64,000 nt of DNA from the IMG/VR virus record IMGVR_UViG_3300024999_000029, positions 124,001 to 188,000 of that record. One strand, 5' to 3'. Source of the DNA: a virus. The notes under the pieces were generated by a model, which did not search any database, was not told the DNA's origin, and saw only the letters and a program-made list of their open reading frames with translations. This document shows, one piece after another, positions 58,971 through 64,000 of the stretch. The position numbers were made by a program, and so were the translations under genes. Position 1 is the first letter of the stretch; each line of letters opens with the position of its first letter.

Positions 58971-59993
58971 TTATTTTTTAATTTTATTTAACTCAGAATA
59001 CATTTCTTTTGCTACATTTAAATCTTTTATATTGTTTGGATTTCCTTTGTAATCTTTAAGTGCATCTAATACAGCATCTCGATTAATTTGTGCTTTTTCC
59101 TTTGCTATATTTAATAATTCAGCTTTTAATTGATCAAGTGTAAAACCTTCAATATCCTTTAACTCTTTATTTTCTATTTCTTTCACTTCTTCTTTAACCT
59201 TATTGGACACTTCTTTTAGTTCATTCTCTTCATTGGCTTTCATATCATCTTTTATTTTTTGTCTCTCTTTTATTATTGAATCCATTTGATTCTTACCATC
59301 CCCCAATGCCCATTTGCAAAGTTTTTCACCATGTTTTTCATCTAATACTAGTGCTTCTCCCTCAAACAAATGTGTATTATCTTTTGCCGTAGTAGCTATA
59401 TGAGTATCTAAATCAAGAATAAATGAAGTAATAAATAAATACTCTGTATTTTTTCTTTGGTCGTAACCTAGCGGAATTTTTCTCACTACTTGCTTACCAT
59501 TAATCTCTTCTTGCACATACTTATCATCGCCTCTAACTGTAGCAAAAATATGTATATTACTATCTAAAATTTTATCCATAAATGCTTCATGTCTAGGTGT
59601 AACAGTTCTCCATGCTGTATAAGAATTTCCAGGGATTTTAGCATGAATTTCTAAACAACCACCTTTACCACTCCACTCATGAGTAATACTATCTATAATT
59701 AAAATTTTATATCCAGCAGCAACCGCTTCATCTATAGCAGCTATGTATTTTTCTGGAGTATAAGGTGCAGTAATATCCATTATGTCGTAATCATATTCGT
59801 TAGCGTATAATTTACCTCTATTGGGTTCTGAGTTTATAAAAGCGATTCTCTCATTTTTACCTGTTTGTTTTGATAGTTCTTTAGCGAATCCAGAAGCTAA
59901 TTTGAGAGATGTATATGATTTACCTCCTCCAGAACTCGCAATTTGTAAACCTTTAAACCACATATAATCTCTAGTTGCTTTAACGAATGCCAT
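58971..59993 (-). CDS. Sak4-like RecA-fold ATPase (phage nucleotide-binding protein)
   Basis: Walker A LQIASSGGGKSYTSLKLA (Gly22-Ser26), Walker B YKILIIDSITHEW. The RecA-like core is that of the Sak4/AAA_24 family, single-strand annealing and strand-exchange proteins of phages, which often pair with SSB as here. The C-terminal third (about 240-340) is a charged helical extension with a SAP-like or HeH-like end. AGGAGGAAAATTATTT as site. Confidence 0.8.
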   Translation of the reverse strand: MAFVKATRDYMWFKGLQIASSGGGKSYTSLKLASGFAKELSKQTGKNERIAFINSEPNRGKLYANEYDYDIMDITAPYTPEKYIAAIDEAVAAGYKILIIDSITHEWSGKGGCLEIHAKIPGNSYTAWRTVTPRHEAFMDKILDSNIHIFATVRGDDKYVQEEINGKQVVRKIPLGYDQRKNTEYLFITSFILDLDTHIATTAKDNTHLFEGEALVLDEKHGEKLCKWALGDGKNQMDSIIKERQKIKDDMKANEENELKEVSNKVKEEVKEIENKELKDIEGFTLDQLKAELLNIAKEKAQINRDAVLDALKDYKGNPNNIKDLNVAKEMYSELNKIKK

Positions 59994-60019
59994 AAATAAT
60001 TTTCCTCCTGTTTTATATT

Positions 60020-60616
60020 TTATTTTATTACTTTTTCAAGTAAATAACTTGATTCATAATCAGCAGTATGTAAGGCAATTATTGCGGGATATTTTTCTGC
60101 TGCCTTATTATAAGCTTGTTTCATTTCATATTCTTCAGGTACTCCCATGTGAAATAATATTGCCATTACTTCAAACTCTGATAGCGGGATAAATTTTTGA
60201 AGAATTATAACTGATTTTGCTCCATGCCCTAAAGGTAACTGGTCGTCGATCTCCCATACCTCTTTTTCTATCCAATTATCAACTTCTTTACCATATCCAT
60301 TGATTTTTTTACCGTCTTTAACGTTTTTAATCCCTTTTTTGTAGAATAAATTTTTGCATAAATCATGACATATTCCACAAATAGTTATTGTATCTTGCGT
60401 CAATCCTAGTCCAAATCTTTCATTTTTCTCGCTAAAAAGTTCTCGTACTAACCATGAATGATCATATAATCCTCCATCATAATTAGAGTGATATTTACTA
60501 GATGCTGGAGCCGTAAAGTAATCTGTTTTGTTTTCAAGATAATCAATTAATTTATCAATTCCTTCTCTTTTAACAGACTTTAACGCATCAAGTATTTTTT
60601 CTTTGTATTCGCTCAT
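60020..60616 (-). CDS. HD-domain phosphohydrolase
   Basis: ATG 60616 (MSEYKEKILDALK) follows AAAGGAGTAAGG. HD motifs: GGLYDHSWLV, ICGICHDLCKN (His-Asp), LPLGHGAKSV, HTADYES. This metal-bin of HD proteins acts on nucleotides or nucleic acids. Its place in the replication block suggests dNTP or cyclic nucleotide handling. Confidence 0.75.
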   Translation of the reverse strand: MSEYKEKILDALKSVKREGIDKLIDYLENKTDYFTAPASSKYHSNYDGGLYDHSWLVRELFSEKNERFGLGLTQDTITICGICHDLCKNLFYKKGIKNVKDGKKINGYGKEVDNWIEKEVWEIDDQLPLGHGAKSVIILQKFIPLSEFEVMAILFHMGVPEEYEMKQAYNKAAEKYPAIIALHTADYESSYLLEKVIK

Positions 60617-60757
60617 CCTTACTCCTTTCATTCTTTTTTATATTTAAACCCTTGCGGGATTACCTAAAGTAAATATATTTAAATTGTAAAAACATTAAGC
60701 AATCTATATTAACCCTCCATCCTCCGCTCCTACCTCCACAATAAATGTCCTTTCAGG

Positions 60758-60979
60758 TTATATTTTTGCTTCCTCTTCAACTTTTTCTTCGGGTTCCTTT
60801 TTTACTTCTTCAATCTTATCCACTATATATTTAGCGTTTTCATGCTTGCCATCTTTGTTGAATTTAGTTACACCCATTAAAATTCTAACTGCTGATAGTT
60901 CATTTAATGCTTCGACCAAAGTTGTTCTAGTCATTGGGTTATATCTAGTCTTTTCTGTGTAAGTGATATTAAATTTCAT
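60758..60979 (-). CDS. Small protein with acidic tail, 73 aa
   Basis: MKFNITYTEKTRYNPMTRTTLVEALNELSAVRILMGVTKFNKDGK is a compact domain followed by EVKKEPEEKVEEEAKI, a highly charged tail. First gene downstream of the non-coding hairpin region. Function unknown; the gap 60617-60757 holds no gene. Confidence 0.6.
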   Translation of the reverse strand: MKFNITYTEKTRYNPMTRTTLVEALNELSAVRILMGVTKFNKDGKHENAKYIVDKIEEVKKEPEEKVEEEAKI

Positions 60980-61242
60980 ATTTTTCTCCTTTAAGTTTTA
61001 TATTTTTGTTTTAACATGAAAAATTATTTGCCCCTGTATATGATTCCGCATATACTTTAACGGTCTGGCAGACCGAACCTTTTGTCTCACCTGAGTTATC
61101 CACAAGCTATTACAAGTGGAACAATATCATTTGGCATCGATCCAAACTCCCTTCACACCAGTCCTCGGTCAGCGAGCAAGATTTGAACTTACCTCCTGGT
61201 ATAATAAAGGGCATTAACCCGTATTACCTTAAAATGAAAATT
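60980..61242. other. Non-coding hairpin-rich region with DnaA box, candidate replication origin
   Basis: A perfect DnaA box TTATCCACA lies at 61096-61104. Three dyads are nearby: CGGTCTG/CAGACCG (61061-61075), GTATATG/CATATAC (61036-61055) and CTCG/CGAG (61164-61176). Two short - strand ORFs (34 and 30 codons) are open but poorly supported. It stands between the replication genes and a methyltransferase. A tRNA-like T-arm (TTCAAAT loop at about 61176-61192) is present but no complete tRNA can be folded. Confidence 0.4.
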
Positions 61243-62040
61243 TTATTGAAATATTGATTTCTGCAAGCTTACAGTCGCAAGGGTTTCAATTTTATTAATT
61301 CTTCCCAGTATGCGATTTTGAGCTATTTCGTAGTAATTTTTATCTAATTCAAACCCTATGTAATTTCTATTAGTATTTATAGCTGCAACTGCAGTTGTTC
61401 CTGAACCAATACAGTTATCTAGGACTATTTCTCCTTCGTTTGTATATGTGTTAATTAGCCATTCACACAACTCTACTGGCTTTTGAGTAGGGTGCAAAGA
61501 TATTGATGGATGAGGTTTTGAAAACTCTAATATAGATGTTGGAAATTTCATATCCCCTTTAGTTTCAACACATTTAAAATCTCCATAATTATTATTTTGC
61601 AAAACAGCATCATTCATTTTTCCTACAACACTACCTTTTTTATGACACGGATTGCCTTTAACCTTTTGTGGATTGTATATTGGTTGCTTTTTATAAAATA
61701 TCATTATGTCTTCATGTTCTCTTAATGGTTGTCTATTAGCATTTAAAAATCCACTTGATAAAACTTTCTTCCATATTAAATTATATCTATGTATTTTTTT
61801 ATTCGATAATATTGTCTCTGCAGTAAATTTATCTTGACCAAATAAAATTATCGCTCCATTATCTTTGATAATCCTTTCATACTGCTCCCATAGTAGTTGA
61901 TAAGAAATTATTGTATCCCACTTATTTTTTGTAGTTACTCCATAAGGTAAGTCACAAAGAATCATATCTATTGATTTATCGTCTATAAGCTTCATGCCTT
62001 CTAAACAATCTTGGTTATATATCTTGTTTAACTCAATCAT
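61243..62040 (-). CDS. Site-specific DNA methyltransferase, beta class (N6-adenine or N4-cytosine)
   Basis: Motif IV ILCDLPYGVTT (DLPY, hence adenine or cytosine amino methylation) precedes motif I LDNCIGSGTTAVAA, the order of the beta class. HPTQKPVELCEWLI is the conserved pre-motif-I block. It starts MIELNKIYNQDCLEGM as usual. No restriction partner, so an orphan that protects or marks phage DNA. The last residues (ETLATVSLQKS) are encoded by a copy of the dispersed CGCAAGGGTTTCAA motif, so the C-terminus may have been altered. Confidence 0.88.
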   Translation of the reverse strand: MIELNKIYNQDCLEGMKLIDDKSIDMILCDLPYGVTTKNKWDTIISYQLLWEQYERIIKDNGAIILFGQDKFTAETILSNKKIHRYNLIWKKVLSSGFLNANRQPLREHEDIMIFYKKQPIYNPQKVKGNPCHKKGSVVGKMNDAVLQNNNYGDFKCVETKGDMKFPTSILEFSKPHPSISLHPTQKPVELCEWLINTYTNEGEIVLDNCIGSGTTAVAAINTNRNYIGFELDKNYYEIAQNRILGRINKIETLATVSLQKSIFQ

Positions 62041-62094
62041 TTATACCTCGTTATTTTATATTTTATTTAATTAAGACAGAACGAGAATTTGATA

Positions 62095-62241
62095 TTAATT
62101 TAAACTATAATGCATAAAACTCATTGCTGAAATTAAAAACGCAACTCCCATTTCAACTTTGTTAGGACAATATCCAAAGAACAACGATACAAATAAAATT
62201 AAATAGTATAAACAAAATAGTATATTTAAAACCTTACCCAT
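62095..62241 (-). CDS. Two-pass membrane protein, 48 aa
   Basis: ATG 62241 follows AAAGGAGAAAACT. Hydrophobic segments at about 4-23 (VLNILFCLYYLILFVSLFFG) and 30-45. Function unknown; one of the small membrane proteins of the early region. Confidence 0.6.
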   Translation of the reverse strand: MGKVLNILFCLYYLILFVSLFFGYCPNKVEMGVAFLISAMSFMHYSLN

Positions 62242-62277
62242 AGTTTTCTCCTTTCCATAAAAATCCGATTTTATTAA

Positions 62278-62649
62278 TTATATTATTGATGGAAAATAAA
62301 GCTCATTTGCTAATACGCTTTCTAATACTTTAAGATAAACTCCTAATTCACTATCTGAATGAAAATAGTATTCTTTAATCCACCTATCTAATTCTTTGTC
62401 ATAGTTTTTAATTATTCCTTGGTACTTTTTATTTTTTGACGGACAAATATCTTTAAGGCTGCCTTTGCATGATTGATAACAATTATATCCTTCTTTACTT
62501 TCACATTTATTTATTTCTAATCTTCTTGTATCTGACCTAAGTAATGTATAAACCATTGTCTTAATATCTTCTTCTACTTGCTTTTTAACCGCTTTTTGCT
62601 TATAAACTCTTGCTTGATAATAATAATCCTTATTGTCTGTTCCTATCAT
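62278..62649 (-). CDS. Unknown protein, 123 aa
   Basis: Basic helical start (YQARVYKQKAVKKQVEEDIKTM), Cys motif (CESKEGYNCYQSCKGSLKDIC) and helical end. AAGGAGGATATC as site. No family recognised. Confidence 0.6.
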   Translation of the reverse strand: MIGTDNKDYYYQARVYKQKAVKKQVEEDIKTMVYTLLRSDTRRLEINKCESKEGYNCYQSCKGSLKDICPSKNKKYQGIIKNYDKELDRWIKEYYFHSDSELGVYLKVLESVLANELYFPSII

Positions 62650-62689
62650 GATATCCTCCTTATTTTATATTTTAATTAAAAGTCTTATT

Positions 62690-62836
62690 TTATTTATATT
62701 CCCAATTTGCAATATATGGCTGTCTCATTGCCTGTTTTAACCATTCCTGAAAATCTGATTCAATTATGTTTTCTGGAGTTTGTTCAACATAATCCATTTC
62801 TTTTTCGACACAACAACATTTAAAAATAATTTTCAT
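62690..62836 (-). CDS. Small protein, 48 aa, unknown
   Basis: ATG 62836 follows AAAATATAAAAGGAGTTTATT. Three consecutive Cys (KCCCVEKE) and an acidic helical remainder. Function unknown. Confidence 0.55.
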   Translation of the reverse strand: MKIIFKCCCVEKEMDYVEQTPENIIESDFQEWLKQAMRQPYIANWEYK

Positions 62837-62873
62837 AATAAACTCCTTTTATATTTTGAATCAAAATCATATT

Positions 62874-63284
62874 TTAAAGCATAGACTCAATTTCATTAAG
62901 CTCAAGTTCAACCTTTTTACCATCGGATAATAGCTTTAAAAGTTTATCTTCCATCAATTTAAGATTATTTTCTTCTGCTTTTCGTGAAAGAATTGCAATT
63001 CTAGATTTAATATCGGTGATCCAATCTTCTACCTTATATCCACTAATCACATATTCGTCCAATACACCTAAATCTTTTGCGGAAAGCACATAGGAGTTTA
63101 GTTTAATCATAATTGAAATCAAATCTGGTCTTGCCAAAACCTGAATATTATATCTTACAGCATCTACCTCTAGAGAACAATTTGTAACTGGCGAAAACCT
63201 TGTTGATTTACTCAATTGGGCTTTTTTACTTTCTATTTGCTTCTTTAAAAGCATAATCCTTTGGTCATTTGTTTCATTATTCAT
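62874..63284 (-). CDS. Unknown phage protein with coiled coil, 136 aa
   Basis: Coiled coils at both ends (RIMLLKKQIESKKAQLSK; EDKLLKLLSDGKKVELELNEIESML) around a conserved middle (LEVDAVRYNIQVLARPDLISIMIKLNSY). Such proteins occur in Clostridium phages; role unknown. Confidence 0.6.
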   Translation of the reverse strand: MNNETNDQRIMLLKKQIESKKAQLSKSTRFSPVTNCSLEVDAVRYNIQVLARPDLISIMIKLNSYVLSAKDLGVLDEYVISGYKVEDWITDIKSRIAILSRKAEENNLKLMEDKLLKLLSDGKKVELELNEIESML

Positions 63285-63286
63285 AA

Positions 63287-64000
63287 TTAACTTTTATCCT
63301 TTCTATATAATTTATTGTTTTTTAAATATTGACACTTCAATGATGGTTTAAAATTATTATAAATTTCTTCTATAGTCCCACTAAATAAAGGCTCTACGAA
63401 AATAGACTTTCTATTACTTCTCCAATAATCACCTTCATAAGTATAATCATTTTGATTTTTAGGACGAACATAAAATCCATTTTTATTTTTGAGTTCTGTG
63501 TCATTTAGTCTGCTATATTTTTTAACTTCAAACTTTTCATATTGCCCATTTATATTTCCATAAAAAATACGATACTGCCAATAAGAATTTTCATCCTTAT
63601 ATTGCAATTCAAAATCTTCTAATGACCTTAATTCAAAAGTATCTTTACTTACATCATAAGGAGAATAATAAGAATTGCATTCTAACTTATCAAATATTTC
63701 TGAATAATTACTTACACATCTATCATCAATACAAGAAATTAATTTCCCGCCAATGCTTTTATGTTCTATAAAACTAATATCCTTATCTTGTTTACAAAAC
63801 CAAAAACGTAATCCTTCATTTTCTCCATAATAGCCATAACTATCAAATCTACCCATATAAATAATTTCTTCATTTTTATTTGTCAGGTATGTTGCTCCAA
63901 TAATTAAATCTTTTGTCTTAATGTAATTTTTAGAATAAATTAATTTATTAAATTCAATAAGTTCTTTATAATCTGGAGAATCTGTTGGAATTAAAATTAA
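63287..64000 (-). CDS. Unknown phage protein, 5' partial at right edge
   Basis: The first in-frame ATG (63856) has no ribosome binding site, and the frame stays open and protein-like (DLIIGATYLTNKNEEIIYMGRF) to base 64000, so the gene starts outside the window. Tyr/Asp-rich; the segment YMGRFDSYGYYG...RFWF recurs in large phage proteins of unknown function. Confidence 0.65.
   Translation of the reverse strand, partial: LILIPTDSPDYKELIEFNKLIYSKNYIKTKDLIIGATYLTNKNEEIIYMGRFDSYGYYGENEGLRFWFCKQDKDISFIEHKSIGGKLISCIDDRCVSNYSEIFDKLECNSYYSPYDVSKDTFELRSLEDFELQYKDENSYWQYRIFYGNINGQYEKFEVKKYSRLNDTELKNKNGFYVRPKNQNDYTYEGDYWRSNRKSIFVEPLFSGTIEEIYNNFKPSLKCQYLKNNKLYRKDKS

Noticed and set aside
61140-61240. tRNA-like sequence with a good T-arm
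   Set aside because: No matching acceptor stem or proper anticodon arm can be formed on either strand; at most a decayed fragment.

Overview
The window is one stretch of a temperate, tailed (siphovirus-like) bacteriophage genome from a strictly anaerobic, very AT-rich Firmicute, most likely Clostridium. The reasons are the low G+C codon use, strong GGAGG ribosome binding sites, a large serine recombinase, an M15-type endolysin with a holin, a class III (oxygen-sensitive) ribonucleotide reductase as the only reductase, and a complete phage replication set. No host chromosomal gene is visible, so this reads as phage or plasmid-like prophage DNA rather than a chromosomal junction.

Layout. 1-5 kb (+): the end of the tail-tip gene, interrupted by a mobile endonuclease and an Ntn-hydrolase-like domain. 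5-11.5 kb: a mosaic of accessory genes on both strands, each with its own promoter or terminator: a secreted stalk-domain protein, an Xre regulator with operators followed by an antirepressor, a convergent type I toxin-antitoxin module, a ClpP-like serine protease, and a retropepsin/SEC-C protein. 11.5-20.6 kb (+): receptor-binding and tail-fibre genes, including a 2310-residue fibre with two tandem module copies. 20.8-22.3 kb (+): holin, endolysin and a membrane protein, closed by a strong terminator. 22.4-24.7 kb (-): a zinc-ribbon fragment and the large serine recombinase.

24.7-64 kb is transcribed almost entirely from the - strand as long early operons. 24.7-34 kb has a RuvC-like resolvase, two peptidyl-tRNA hydrolase 2 genes, two homing-type endonucleases, a deoxyribonucleotidase and a ThyX-like protein. 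35-38.5 kb is a dNTP-supply block: dUTPase, a ferredoxin-thioredoxin-reductase-like protein, NrdG, NrdD and a glutaredoxin. 38.5-52 kb holds tens of small unknown genes plus two C5 cytosine methyltransferases, HAD proteins and an S4 protein. 52.4-60.6 kb is the replication and recombination module: family B DNA polymerase, RecB-like nuclease, primase, DnaB helicase, a probable loader, SSB, a Sak4-like ATPase and an HD protein. 61-62 kb has a hairpin-rich non-coding stretch with a DnaA box, then a beta-class DNA methyltransferase. The last gene runs off the right edge.

The most striking unexplained signal is an AT-rich intercistronic element (core TAAAATATAAAA, often preceded by TTTTATT) placed between stop codon and ribosome binding site at dozens of junctions, always in the direction of transcription. 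Other candidates are the type I toxin-antitoxin module, a + strand transcription unit buried in the - strand operon near 40.7 kb, the DNA polymerase with a PolIII-alpha-like tail, and the interrupted tail-tip gene. Many genes here match no family I recognise and are described without a function.
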